Positions 53,586 to 61,437 of a stretch of DNA of 64,000 nt are shown one piece after another. The position numbers and the translations under genes are program-made. Below the pieces are notes generated by a model. The model was not told where the DNA came from. It searched no databases and saw only the letters and a list, made by a program, of their open reading frames with translations. The DNA comes from Bacteroides pyogenes_A. Its GTDB lineage: Bacteria; Bacteroidota; Bacteroidia; Bacteroidales; Bacteroidaceae. The stretch lies in assembly GCF_048595595.1 (NCBI RefSeq), contig NZ_CP184347.1. One strand, given 5' to 3'. Numbering within the stretch: position 1 is the stretch's first letter; every line of letters starts with the position of its first letter.

Positions 53586-53642
53586 GAGCTAAATATCATT
53601 ATTTTATCATTATATATCACACACTCCGACCTATTCTGTTCG

Positions 53643-53650
53643 CAAAAATA
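53643..53650 (-). promoter_or_regulatory. -7 element of the hisH operon
   Basis: On the minus strand TATTTTTG, exact TAnnTTTG, 58 bp before the hisH start codon; -33 is weak. I see no leader peptide or His-codon run that would mark an attenuator. Confidence 0.5.
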
Positions 53651-53855
53651 ACAAATTATTGTTAAATAACACACCCTTCAATCATAAAAAGTTGAAATAA
53701 ACTCCAATAAATCTTCCGATCCGGAAGAAAACAGCCTTAAATCCCTCAGCCTATCACAAATCAAAACCAAAAAGTTTTTTCATAACAAAAACACTCAAAA
53801 TGAGACAGTAAACTTTTACTCCATTTCCAGCCTAAAAAAGTTTCCTTAAAAAACA

Positions 53856-53886
53856 CTTGCAGATTTACAAGAAATAACTATCTTTG
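53856..53886 (+). promoter_or_regulatory. tRNA-Asp promoter
   Basis: CTTG (53856-53859), 19 bp, TATCTTTG (53879-53886), about 40 bp before the tRNA. Confidence 0.7.
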
Positions 53887-53927
53887 CACCCGCAATCAAG
53901 AGAGATTACAAATGAACAAAACTTTTT

Positions 53928-54001
53928 GGTGCGTTAGTTCAGTTGGTTAGAATACATGCCTGTCACGCATGGGGTCACGGGTTCGAGTCCCGTACGCACC
54001 G
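53928..54001 (+). tRNA. tRNA-Asp (GTC)
   Basis: 74 nt. Acceptor GGTGCGT/ACGCACC with discriminator G, D arm with GGTTAG, anticodon loop CTGTCAC with GTC, T arm CGGGTTCGAGTCCCG. CCA not encoded. It stands at the edge of the core and the mobile region, so its 3' end is a candidate integration site. Confidence 0.95.
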
Positions 54002-54024
54002 CTTTCTTATGAAGTAAAATAAAG

Positions 54025-54066
54025 AAAAGTCCTGAAGTACAATACTTTAGGACTTTTCTTTTTCTC
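54025..54066 (+). terminator. tRNA-Asp terminator
   Basis: Perfect 15-bp stem (54025-54039 and 54043-54057) followed by CTTTTTCT. Confidence 0.9.
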
Positions 54067-54117
54067 CAACACCACACCCAAAAGCCGCGGAATAACGCAG
54101 TTGGCACTGGCTTACCC

Positions 54118-54149
54118 GTTGGACTTTTCGGAGCCGAAAAAAGTCCAAC
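54118..54149. other. Stem-loop upstream of the integrase gene
   Basis: GTTGGACTTTTCGG paired with CCGAAAAAAGTCCAAC, 3-nt loop, two bulged bases. Lies about 95 bp before the integrase ATG; a TAACTTTG -7-like box follows at 54213-54220. Confidence 0.55.
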
Positions 54150-54242
54150 GATTTAGTTTTGTTTTCGCTGATTCTCAACATTTTGCATAGTCTGATTTGG
54201 AACAATACGATTTAACTTTGTACCACTAAAAATGCAAGAAGT

Positions 54243-55480
54243 ATGGGAATTGAAAAAAGACGTAGTACACTGAGTGTGTTGTTTTACATCAAGCGGCAGA
54301 AGCTGCTGAAAAACGGGGAGGCTCCCGTCTGTATGCGTATCACCGTTGACAAGCGGAAGGCGGAGATTGTGATCAAGCGCAGTGTGCCGGTGGAACTCTG
54401 GAACCAGTCAAAAGAATGTTCCAAAGGAAAAGACCGCAGCTCGCAGGAACTTAACCACTACATAAATTCAGTCCGTGCCAGGGTATTGCAGATACACCGG
54501 GAACTGGAGATAGACAATAAGGTTGTTACGGCAGACATTATCCGTGACAGGTATTATGGAAGGGACAAGGTGCAATATACCCTTCTGGAGGTCTATGCAG
54601 ACCATAATAAAAAGTGCCGTGCCCTAATCGGCAAGGAATATACCGAATCAACCGTAACTAAATTTGAAACCTCCATAAACAGGCTGAGAGAGTTTATCCG
54701 TTTCCGCTATCATAAGGATGACTTCTTTCTGAATGAACTGGACGGGCAGTTCATCCGTGATTTCGAGTATTGGCTGAAGACTTCCATAGGGTGTCGGAAC
54801 AATTCTGCGTGAAACACCTGAAGAACCTGAAAAAAGTGATACGTATCGCATTGGCTAACGAATGGATAAAGAAGGACCCGTTCTATGGCATCCATTTCAG
54901 GATTGATGAGGTTAACGTGGAATTTCTCTCCAAAGAGGAGCTCGACAGGCTGATGGATAAGGATTTTGACATCAAACGGTTGGAGCAGGTACGGAATGTC
55001 TTTGCTTTCTGCTGCTTCACCGGCATGGCTTTTGCGGATGTCCAGCAACTTAGCAAGGAGCATCTTGTAAGGGATAATGAGGGTAATCTGTGGATTCGGA
55101 AAGCCCGCCAAAAAACAAAGCAGATGTGTAATATCCCCGTTATATCTCCTGCCCGCAAACTGATAGACAAGTATTCCAACCAACCGGATTGCGTAGCAAA
55201 AAATGTACTCCTGCCTGTGCTGAGCAACCAAAAGATGAATGCTTACCTGAAGGAAATAGCCGATATTTGCGGAATACAGAAACGGCTGACAACCCACGTC
55301 ACCCGCCATACTGCGGCTACCGTGGTATTTTTGGCGAATAAGGTGAGCATGGAGAATGTGGCAAAAATTCTGGGGCACTCCAATATCCGTATGACCCAGC
55401 ACTATGCCAAAGTACTGGATACCTCCATCCTGCGTGATATGGGAAATGTGGAAAGAAATTTTTCTAAGAGACAAATATAG
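54243..55480 (+). pseudogene. Tyrosine integrase of an integrative element, split by a frameshift
   Basis: Two frames that join into one protein of about 412 residues. The first (54243-54812) has the arm-binding and SAM-like domains (STLSVLFYIKRQKLLKNGE, RRLREFIRFRYHKD-type core) and ends ...GCRNNSA then stop; the second carries on from VKHLKNLKKVIRIALANEW through the catalytic domain: Arg region FAFCCFTGMAFADVQQL, THVTRHTAATV (H-x-x-R), LGHSNIRMTQHYAK (His and Tyr). Restoring one base near 54809 (a missing G in the GCG-TGA junction) gives a perfect read-through. One catalytic point to note: the usual first Arg is in a TGM context here. As given, no full-length integrase is made. Confidence 0.85.
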
Positions 55481-55486
55481 AAGATT

Positions 55487-55861
55487 ATGGACAGAGGAAT
55501 AATAACCATAAGTGACACAGGAACAGTTTTCATGCCCGCCATCTCCGTATGGATGACCCAACCTGAGATAGCAGATTTGTTCGGTGTGTATTGTTCGGAT
55601 ATCCGTAAAGCTATCCGCTCCATCTACAAAGCCCATGAGGCGGATGAACAGGAGACTATGCGATGTATAAGTAATGATGACCGGACAAGCATGGATGTCT
55701 ATTCCCTTGAAATGGTAATAAACATCGCATTCCGATTACGCAGCCGGGAAAGTCTGTATTTTAGACAACATTTGATGAGAGTTCTGCATCCGGACAATAA
55801 AAATACCGATTGCCTGTTGCTCTATATGACAGGATATAAGGAAAGAATGCTATTTTCTTGA
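55487..55861 (+). CDS. RhuM-like small protein of mobile elements
   Basis: 124 residues. VWMTQPEIADLFGV (about 21-34) followed by DVYSLEMVINIAFRLRSRES and LYFRQHLMRVL resembles the core of RhuM/virulence-type proteins often carried by Bacteroides elements next to the integrase. The first part could be a winged or helix-turn-helix-like fold. Starts 7 bp after the integrase stop, so it is co-transcribed. Function unknown. Confidence 0.6.
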   Translation: MDRGIITISDTGTVFMPAISVWMTQPEIADLFGVYCSDIRKAIRSIYKAHEADEQETMRCISNDDRTSMDVYSLEMVINIAFRLRSRESLYFRQHLMRVLHPDNKNTDCLLLYMTGYKERMLFS

Positions 55862-55949
55862 ATCTTTGCCAAGCATAGCTTCCGGAGTTATTACACTTGA
55901 GGGGCATATACATCCGTCAGACAATGTATATGCCCCTCCTTATATATCC

Positions 55950-56264
55950 TTAAAAGTCATCCGTATAATAAGCCTCATGATAGCCAGCCTTGAGCAACCG
56001 CTCAATATCACTTTCCTTATATATAATTTTTCCTCCAAGCTGGATGTATGCAATACGTCCTTCATTCCGATACTCCTGCAAGGTACGCCGGCTGATTTTC
56101 AGCCGTTCCGCCACCTCTTTGTCCGTCAGAAAATGTTCACCTCCCAATACCGGACGATATTCCCTTTTCATCTGTTCCATTTTCGCAACAATCTGCTCCG
56201 TATTGTCTATAAAATAGGCAACCCATTTGCTTTCCCTTGTCATCAGTCTGTTATCCATAGGCAT
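55950..56264 (-). CDS. Excisionase-type helix-turn-helix protein
   Basis: 104 residues. C-terminal MerR/excisionase-type DNA-binding domain LTDKEVAERLKISRRTLQEY then RNEGRIAYIQLGGKIIYKES (about 47-90); an N-terminal helix precedes it. Follows the next HTH gene by 1 bp on the minus strand. Probably a recombination directionality or regulatory factor of the element. Confidence 0.8.
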   Translation of the reverse strand: MPMDNRLMTRESKWVAYFIDNTEQIVAKMEQMKREYRPVLGGEHFLTDKEVAERLKISRRTLQEYRNEGRIAYIQLGGKIIYKESDIERLLKAGYHEAYYTDDF

Positions 56265-56265
56265 T

Positions 56266-56568
56266 CTATTCTTTAATTATCATTGACTCTTTTTTCTTTT
56301 CCACAACTGCAAGGACACGTTCAACATCTTCCGGGAGATAATATGTCTTGTGGTTTATCTGCGAATAAGCCAACCGTCCGTTATCCCGTAATGTCTGTAA
56401 GGTCCGCGGACTTATATTCAGAAGTATGCAGACATCCTGGCTGTCCATCCATCCGCTCATCTTCTTATCATCGTCCTTAGGACACAATGCCCCGGCCCTG
56501 GTTACAAGCTCGTCAAATCTTGAAACCATTTCTTCAAAAGTCTTCTTCTCAATACTTATAATTTCCAT
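56266..56568 (-). CDS. Excisionase-type helix-turn-helix protein
   Basis: 100 residues. N-terminal coiled region (KKTFEEMVSRFDELVTRAG) and HTH domain MDSQDVCILLNISPRTLQTL with RDNGRLAYSQINHKTYY. First of the leftward HTH pair, divergent from another such pair at 56829. The spacer (56569-56828) carries a TATTTTTG -7-like box on the minus strand at 56645-56652. Confidence 0.8.
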   Translation of the reverse strand: MEIISIEKKTFEEMVSRFDELVTRAGALCPKDDDKKMSGWMDSQDVCILLNISPRTLQTLRDNGRLAYSQINHKTYYLPEDVERVLAVVEKKKESMIIKE

Positions 56569-56790
56569 ATTTCATTTGAATATTTGATTATTACACAATT
56601 CAGCTCCGGTAGCGACGTTCTTGTCAGACCTCCCGGAGTTGGGGCAAAAATAATATACCACATGGCATTTATGTGCATTTGTCCGCTGACTGGCAGTTTG
56701 TTGCGCCGATTGTCCGGATAGCGGAAACAAATTCAAAAAGAATCTTACGTGAGTCACGTAGTGAGTTGTTAAAGCCCCCTTTGCCTATTG

Positions 56791-56801
56791 CCGAACTTTG
56801 C
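56791..56801 (+). promoter_or_regulatory. Conserved leader motif before an HTH gene pair
   Basis: CCGAACTTTGC, also found at 62469-62479 before a paralogous HTH gene. GAACTTTG resembles the -7 element TAnnTTTG with one mismatch. Confidence 0.45.
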
Positions 56802-56828
56802 CGCAGAAACAAAAGAAAAGTACTGCGT

Positions 56829-57125
56829 ATGGAAGTGATAACAATGGAAAGTTCCGCATACATGGCATTGACGGAACAGATAGCAGAGATAGCAAGCTAT
56901 ATCTGCAAAAGTAAGGAAAAGAAAAACGGTCTTCCGGACAGGCAGGTCAATTCAGCCGAAGCCGCCCGGATACTGGACATCAGCAGGCGTACCCTTCGAC
57001 GGATGCGCGACGGGCACCGCATTCGGTACACCACGCTCGGTGGAAAATGCATGTACCGCCTCTCGGAGATAGACCGCTTCATCACGGAGCATACGGTAAC
57101 GGAGGAAAACAGAAGGAGGAAATAG
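56829..57125 (+). CDS. Excisionase-type helix-turn-helix protein
   Basis: 98 residues from ATG 56829; the open frame to 56673 has no sign of being coding. Begins MEVITMESSAYMALTEQIAE, like the protein at 62502 (MEIITFESKAYKELDNKI), then VNSAEAARILDISRRTLRRM and RDGHRIRYTTLGGKCMYR. Probably a regulatory or directionality factor of the mobile element. Confidence 0.82.
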   Translation: MEVITMESSAYMALTEQIAEIASYICKSKEKKNGLPDRQVNSAEAARILDISRRTLRRMRDGHRIRYTTLGGKCMYRLSEIDRFITEHTVTEENRRRK

Positions 57126-57128
57126 GTC

Positions 57129-57479
57129 ATGGAACTGCTTACTAGACAGAATTTTGAGAGCTGGATGCAAAAAGTCCTCGAGCGGCTTGACCGCCAGGAC
57201 GAGCTGCTGCTCTCCATGAAGGCGAAGGAAAAGGAGACTTCTCTTTCCGAGAGCATGAGGCTTTTCGACAACCAGGACTTGTGTATGCTGCTCCAGATCA
57301 GCAAGCGTTCCCTGCAACGCTACCGCAGTAAAGGTGCGCTCTCCTTCAAGGTATTGGGAAAGAAAACCTATTACAGCGAGGCGGACGTGCTGAATTTCCT
57401 TTCCGAACACGTAAAGGATTTCCAAAAAGAAGATGTCGAGTTCTACAAGGCTCGTATCCATAATTTCTTAAATAAATAA
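57129..57479 (+). CDS. Excisionase-type helix-turn-helix protein
   Basis: 116 residues, 3 bp after the previous gene. N-terminal coiled region (VLERLDRQDELLLSMKAKEK) and HTH domain LFDNQDLCMLLQISKRSLQR then RSKGALSFKVLGKKTYYSEA. Fourth such gene within 1.6 kb, in the same pattern as the two-gene HTH modules of Bacteroides mobilizable elements. Confidence 0.82.
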   Translation: MELLTRQNFESWMQKVLERLDRQDELLLSMKAKEKETSLSESMRLFDNQDLCMLLQISKRSLQRYRSKGALSFKVLGKKTYYSEADVLNFLSEHVKDFQKEDVEFYKARIHNFLNK

Positions 57480-57498
57480 CCCATTAAACATTATTCGA

Positions 57499-58200
57499 AT
57501 GGCAAAGAAAAAAGACGAAAAGGATGTGCTGATCGTCCGCGACGAGAAGACAGGCGAAATCAGCGTGGTAGCCGGACTGAATGCGGACGGCTCGCCCAAA
57601 AGGACACCCGCGAAAGTGGAAAACTCCCAGGCTTTCCTACTGTTCGACAAGCATGGCGACATGCTTGACAACTTCTTCAAGAACTTCTTCCAGCAATGCA
57701 AGGAACCCACCCGCTTCGGTTTCTATCGCATCGCGGCAGACCAGGTGGACGGGCTGCTAGATGTGATGAAGGAGCTGCTTAAAAATCTCGTCGTGAACAA
57801 GGACGTACTGTCCGCCCATCTGTTCGACACTTCCGACTACGAGCGGCAGGCGGCGCAGGAGCAGAAAACGGATGCGGAGCAACAAAAGGAAGGGAACATG
57901 GAAGAGAAACAGGAGAACGCGCAGGAACAGTCGCAGGGTAAGAAAGGCTACCAACCCATCGACGAGGGCAAAATCAACTGGCAGGAGTTGGAAGAGAAAT
58001 GGGGAGTAAAGCGTGAAGAGCTTGACAAGTCAGGCGACCTCACCAAAATGCTCCATTACGGCAAGTCCGACCTGGTGAAAGTGACACCCACCTTCGGCGG
58101 TGATACGGGGGATAAAATGAATTGTGTAAAGATTGGAGTGTGTAGAGACACATTGGAAGTTCGATGTACAGGGCGTTTGACTGCATTCGTATGCTTGTGA
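57499..58200 (+). CDS. DUF3945/DUF4099-type protein, truncated at its C-terminus
   Basis: 233 residues. Residues 1-205 match the N-terminus of DUF3945/DUF4099-type proteins of Bacteroides mobile elements (ENSQAFLLFDKHGDMLDNFF, TRFGFYRIAADQVDGLLDVM, then a Glu/Gln-rich linker and INWQELEEKWGVKREELDKS, MLHYGKSDLVKVTPTFGG). The related proteins usually run several hundred residues further; here the frame leaves the family after GGDTG and ends with an unrelated tail (MNCVKIGVCRDTLEVRCTG). So the gene was cut near 58105-58120 by a deletion or recombination. Likely inactive. Confidence 0.75.
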   Translation: MAKKKDEKDVLIVRDEKTGEISVVAGLNADGSPKRTPAKVENSQAFLLFDKHGDMLDNFFKNFFQQCKEPTRFGFYRIAADQVDGLLDVMKELLKNLVVNKDVLSAHLFDTSDYERQAAQEQKTDAEQQKEGNMEEKQENAQEQSQGKKGYQPIDEGKINWQELEEKWGVKREELDKSGDLTKMLHYGKSDLVKVTPTFGGDTGDKMNCVKIGVCRDTLEVRCTGRLTAFVCL

Positions 58201-58209
58201 AAAAATAAA

Positions 58210-58288
58210 ACGAAAGGTTTACATTGCTTTACATTGAGTTAACATCAGGCGAGCTTTAAACGGTTTAAACGAACGAAAGGTTTACATT
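58210..58288 (+). repeat. Direct repeat pair at the module junction
   Basis: ACGAAAGGTTTACATT at 58210-58225 and again at 58273-58288, 63 bp apart. Between them is a palindromic GTTTAAAC. No gene; possible remnant of a recombination or attachment site. Confidence 0.6.
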
Positions 58289-58315
58289 AAGGTATATAAA
58301 TTCAAGGAAAATGTA

Positions 58316-58364
58316 TATAACCCCTCCCAAAAGGCTATAAATCGGCTGTTTGGGAGGGGTTATA
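58316..58364. terminator. Perfect hairpin, bidirectional terminator
   Basis: 16-bp perfect stem (58316-58331 and 58349-58364), TATAACCCCTCCCAAA and its complement, 17-nt loop. Confidence 0.75.
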
Positions 58365-58471
58365 CTTTGCTTGCGACCATTCAAATAAGCGTTCAAATGA
58401 TCATCCCATATTGATTTGGCATGGGTAAAACGAGACAACGTTCCTGAAACATTAAAATGTTAAAAAGGTAC

Positions 58472-58549
58472 TTGGGCATACTTTTGGACATACTCATTTG
58501 GGCATACCTTTGTGTCCGTTATTTTTATCTTGGTCGAAGTTGGGCATAC
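58472..58549 (+). repeat. Four direct copies of TTGG(G/A)CATAC
   Basis: Copies begin at 58472, 58484 (one mismatch), 58498 and 58540. They lie about 210 bp before the tRNA-like gene. They could be arm-type recombinase sites or protein-binding sites. The rest of 58201-58759 has no gene. Confidence 0.6.
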
Positions 58550-58759
58550 CTTTTTAACTATTAGAGTGTATTGTTTTTGCCCTCATATTTCCGTTTAATC
58601 TATCTTTTTAGCGTTTTTTGTGTGGATTTATGGGGGGATATTACGCCTAATTTTTCTTCTTGATTTGCTAAAGCATGGATTTAAGTACTTGATTTACAAT
58701 GAATATAAAATAATAATATCTATTTTTGGAGCAGAAAAGCGTGTGTGTTTAATAAATAT

Positions 58760-58832
58760 CGCGTAATGGAGCAGATGGTAGCTCGCATGGTTCATACCCA
58801 TGAAGTCGCAGGTTCGACTCCTGCTTACGCCA
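58760..58832 (+). tRNA. Initiator-like tRNA (CAT anticodon), accessory copy
   Basis: 73 nt folding as a complete cloverleaf: C1 unpaired against C72, then GCGTAA/TTACGC, D arm GAGC-AGATGGTA-GCTC after TG, as in initiator tRNAs (TGGAGCAG...GGTAGCTC), anticodon stem CATGG/CCATG around loop TTCATAC, T arm GCAGG TTCGACT CCTGC. The unpaired 1-72 position is an initiator hallmark, but the three G-C pairs normally found in the initiator anticodon stem are not all present. It could be a diverged initiator or an elongator Met/Ile-type tRNA; the CCA is not encoded. It lies in mobile DNA, not in a core cluster. Confidence 0.75.
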
Positions 58833-58926
58833 CAATATTTTGTTTGGATAGGTAGCGCCCGAGATCTTGTCGCTCCGTACAACGGGAGAAGGCACACGGA
58901 GATAAGGTTAATTGATTGTTAGATGG

Positions 58927-58956
58927 AATACTCCCGGTGATTAGGCCGGGAGTATT
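58927..58956 (+). terminator. Terminator after the tRNA
   Basis: Perfect 11-bp stem AATACTCCCGG / CCGGGAGTATT with an 8-nt loop, followed by AATTTATA. Confidence 0.7.
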
Positions 58957-58981
58957 AATTTATACAGAAAAATACTGAAAG

Positions 58982-59272
58982 CTATTTTATAAAGAAAGAA
59001 GCAAAATAAATTAAATAGACAATTAAACCTATAATGAAAAATACACCCAAAGTTGCCACCCACTCTTTTATGTTAATAAGAGATTTACAACGCGCTGCAT
59101 CTTCTAAAAATTTAATGCGACTTCCATATTTAGCATACACTTTTTCTAAAAGTTCTTTTTCGTCTAAGTTTTGATGTTCTGAGCAAAATTCCGCAATCTC
59201 TTTGTCAATAGACACTCCTTGATACTTACTAATGATTGCTACATGTAGTTGTAATGCTTTAATCAGTTTCAT
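58982..59272 (-). CDS. Small protein with a C-terminal membrane anchor
   Basis: 96 residues, last gene after the repressor. N-terminal soluble, helical part (FCSEHQNLDEKELLEKVYAK) and one C-terminal membrane segment (about 75-93, VFFIIGLIVYLIYFASFFIK). No family recognised. It starts 11 bp after the repressor stop, so probably co-transcribed with it. Confidence 0.6.
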   Translation of the reverse strand: MKLIKALQLHVAIISKYQGVSIDKEIAEFCSEHQNLDEKELLEKVYAKYGSRIKFLEDAARCKSLINIKEWVATLGVFFIIGLIVYLIYFASFFIK

Positions 59273-59283
59273 AATATTATTTT

Positions 59284-59909
59284 TTAAAAGAATTTACTAA
59301 TACTTCCAAGTACGGCATAGAGTTTTATGATTCGCTTTTTATCAAATTCTTGTTCATCGTAACCCACCGTATTAATAGGAACAAAACGGAGTTTTGAATG
59401 ATCTTTCGACTTTCGCAAAATCTTAACCGTGCGAATAGTATCGAGAACTACAGCATAAATTTCTCCATATAAAACATCATCTAATCTACATTCCTGAAGG
59501 GCTATTATATCCCCATGATTAATTTTTTGCTCCATACTATGCCCAGTTACATTACACCAAAGAGTGGCTTTTTCATATGGTTTAAAAACTATATTATGTG
59601 CAGGAAGTATTGTTTGATCATTCTCTATTAAATCAAAACCTCCAATAAAGTCTACATCATAATATGGAACTCCGACAGATGGCCTTGTGCTAATTTTAGG
59701 CTCCACACTTTCACCAGTAAAAAGCCAATTGAAATCAATATCTACACATTTTGTGTATATAGCATCTATATCAAAGCTATTTCGTCCATACCAATTAGTA
59801 ATAGATTAGGAGCAACGCCAAGGAAACGGGCCAAATCGGCATTACCTTTTAATTGATAGTGTTTTTTTATGCGGTCAAGCACACCATTTTTATCAAGAGT
59901 ATTTCCCAT
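59284..59909 (-). pseudogene. S24-type (LexA/CI-like) repressor, split by a frameshift
   Basis: Two frames forming one repressor of about 207 residues. The first, from ATG 59909 (MGNTLDKNGVLDRIKKHYQL), has the CI-type HTH start (NADLARFLGVAPN) then runs into unrelated residues. In another frame the sequence goes on as SITNWYGRNSFDIDAIYTK and FNWLFTGES, then the S24 peptidase domain, with the Ser nucleophile in VTGHSMEQKINHGDIIALQ and the Lys in RTVKILRKSKD. One missing base near 59805-59809 accounts for the break. If real, the element lacks its repressor. Confidence 0.8.
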
Positions 59910-59988
59910 TTTGTTGTTTTTTTTAAGCCGATTTATTTTTATATTTCCCATGTAATCGAAAAAAGACTTCAAGCCTTAAATAAAATAA

Positions 59989-60030
59989 AAACACCCAGCT
60001 TTACATTATTGAGTGTAAAACTGGGTGTTT
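59989..60030. terminator. Bidirectional terminator
   Basis: AAACACCCAG..TTTACA paired with TGTAAA..CTGGGTGTTT: a long stem with one mismatch, A- and T-flanked. Confidence 0.8.
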
Positions 60031-60268
60031 ATCCTTTAATTTACTGATTTTCAGCATTTATTGCGGAGAGGGAGGGTTATGAACCTACTCCCCAATATCC
60101 TTGAAATTCAATTTCTTATCATCATGTCAAAGCCTTAGGGGGTACAACTTGGGTTACAAGAATAACGCTTTTCTGTCACTTTTTGGCTGTTCGTTGTCTG
60201 CCTAAAACTACGGTTCAAAGATACGGCTTTCTTTTGATATATGCAAATCATTGAAAATAAATCTTCTG

Positions 60269-60329
60269 CGGTTAGTGCAAGGTGCAAGCTATATATAAAG
60301 ATATATACTTGCACCTTGCACTAAAACCG
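60269..60329. repeat. Inverted repeat upstream of the TetR gene
   Basis: 15-bp perfect arms (60274-60288 and 60308-60322, AGTGCAAGGTGCAAG), extended by CGGTT/AACCG with a 2-nt bulge; loop of about 19 nt, A/T-rich. No gene in 60031-60432 otherwise. Confidence 0.75.
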
Positions 60330-60365
60330 TAGTTTCTTTTGAGAGATACATTTTTGATATAATAA

Positions 60366-60397
60366 TTTGTGTATTTCGTATTAACTTCATAATTTTG
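60366..60397 (+). promoter_or_regulatory. TetR operon promoter
   Basis: TTTG (60366-60369), 20 bp, TAATTTTG (60390-60397): full consensus, 36 bp before the ATG at 60433. Confidence 0.8.
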
Positions 60398-60423
60398 CAT
60401 ACCATATAGTATGGTATGCAAAA
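60393..60423. promoter_or_regulatory. TetR operator palindrome
   Basis: Perfect 14-bp arms around a 3-bp centre: TTTTGCATACCATA-TAG-TATGGTATGCAAAA. It overlaps the -7 element and the start point, so binding would block the promoter. Confidence 0.82.
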
Positions 60424-60432
60424 GATATTAAC

Positions 60433-60972
60433 ATGAAGAAAGTAGAAAAAAAACAATGGTTCATTATTGGACTCCAAATTATAGAGAATGAGGGTATTTC
60501 AAAAATTACAATAGACAACTTATGTGCGTTGTTGAAAATCACAAAAGGAGCGTTCTATCATCATTTCAAAAATATAGATGGATATATAGATGCGCTTATG
60601 ACTTTTTGGGTTAAAGAAAATACACTTACATTCATTGAGAATGCAGAAAAATTGGTCAGTGCAACAGAAAAGCTGTATTCTTTAGCTCAAATGTCAGCTT
60701 CTTCCGAATATAAATGTGAGGGTCGTATTAGGGCATGGAGCTATACTAACAATATTGTACAGCGATATGTAGCAAAAGTAGATAAATTGAGATTGGAGTA
60801 TTTAGTTAAATTAGGTCAAGATAGCGGTTATACATTAGAATATGCACGTAAAGTAGCAACTATTCAATATGCCCTACTCATTGGACTACAACATATTTGT
60901 TCTGAAATTCCCACTTACGATTTTAAAGAACTTCAAAATATGCTTTTAGAGAAATTTGAAATAAAACAATAG
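60433..60972 (+). CDS. TetR/AcrR-family repressor
   Basis: 179 residues. N-terminal HTH ISKITIDNLCALLKITKGAF then YHHFKNIDGYIDALMTFWV (about 20-60), the hallmark of TetR regulators; C-terminal ligand domain unspecified. A perfect 31-bp palindrome covers its own promoter, so it is very likely autorepressed. It is 8 bp from the DUF2867 gene, and rteC follows in the same direction, so its ligand could set expression of all three. Ligand unknown. Confidence 0.9.
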   Translation: MKKVEKKQWFIIGLQIIENEGISKITIDNLCALLKITKGAFYHHFKNIDGYIDALMTFWVKENTLTFIENAEKLVSATEKLYSLAQMSASSEYKCEGRIRAWSYTNNIVQRYVAKVDKLRLEYLVKLGQDSGYTLEYARKVATIQYALLIGLQHICSEIPTYDFKELQNMLLEKFEIKQ

Positions 60973-60980
60973 GATAAATC

Positions 60981-61430
60981 ATGATACAAAGCAATAGTTT
61001 AATCAAAAAATATTTCCCAGCGAACTATAAAGATTGCTTTGGGGATAAAATTACAGAAAAACCATATATATCTGTAAATGAATTATTCAATTTAATGTTT
61101 ACTCAATATCCAAAATGGATTATGAGCATATATAATATACGCAACTTAATCGTAAAACCATTTGGTGTAAAAATCAATAAATCATTTGCAAATATGATTA
61201 TAGAACAGAATGATAATGAAATTATTATAGGAGCCAAAGATAAACACCTAACATTTCATGTATCTTTATTCTGCTCGGATGTTAAAGATAAAACACAGGA
61301 AGTCAGTATAACTACTATTGTGAAATACGAGAATATCTTAGGCAGGATATATTTTGCCGCAATATGGCTATTCCATAGAATTATAGTTTCTTATCTATTC
61401 AAAAGGGCTATTAAAATACACAACACATAG
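60981..61430 (+). CDS. DUF2867 domain protein
   Basis: 149 residues. PANYKDCFGDKITEKPYISV near the start and LTFHVSLFCSDVKDKTQEVS then GRIYFAAIWLFHRIIVSYLF near the end fit DUF2867, a small family of unknown function. It is often found beside TetR regulators. Second gene of the TetR operon. Confidence 0.8.
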   Translation: MIQSNSLIKKYFPANYKDCFGDKITEKPYISVNELFNLMFTQYPKWIMSIYNIRNLIVKPFGVKINKSFANMIIEQNDNEIIIGAKDKHLTFHVSLFCSDVKDKTQEVSITTIVKYENILGRIYFAAIWLFHRIIVSYLFKRAIKIHNT

Positions 61431-61437
61431 GTCTGTT

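Noticed and set aside
53586..53927. Histidine attenuator or leader peptide before hisH
   Set aside because: No short frame with a His run and no terminator/anti-terminator pair seen.
53928..54001. tRNA-Asp 3' end as attL with a partner copy in the window
   Set aside because: I found no second copy of the tRNA 3' end before 64000; the partner, if any, lies outside.
54710..55636. 308-codon open frame antisense to the integrase
   Set aside because: Opposite a clear tyrosine recombinase catalytic domain; no family features of its own.
58694..58897. 67-residue open frame on the minus strand
   Set aside because: It is the reverse translation of the tRNA, a common artefact.
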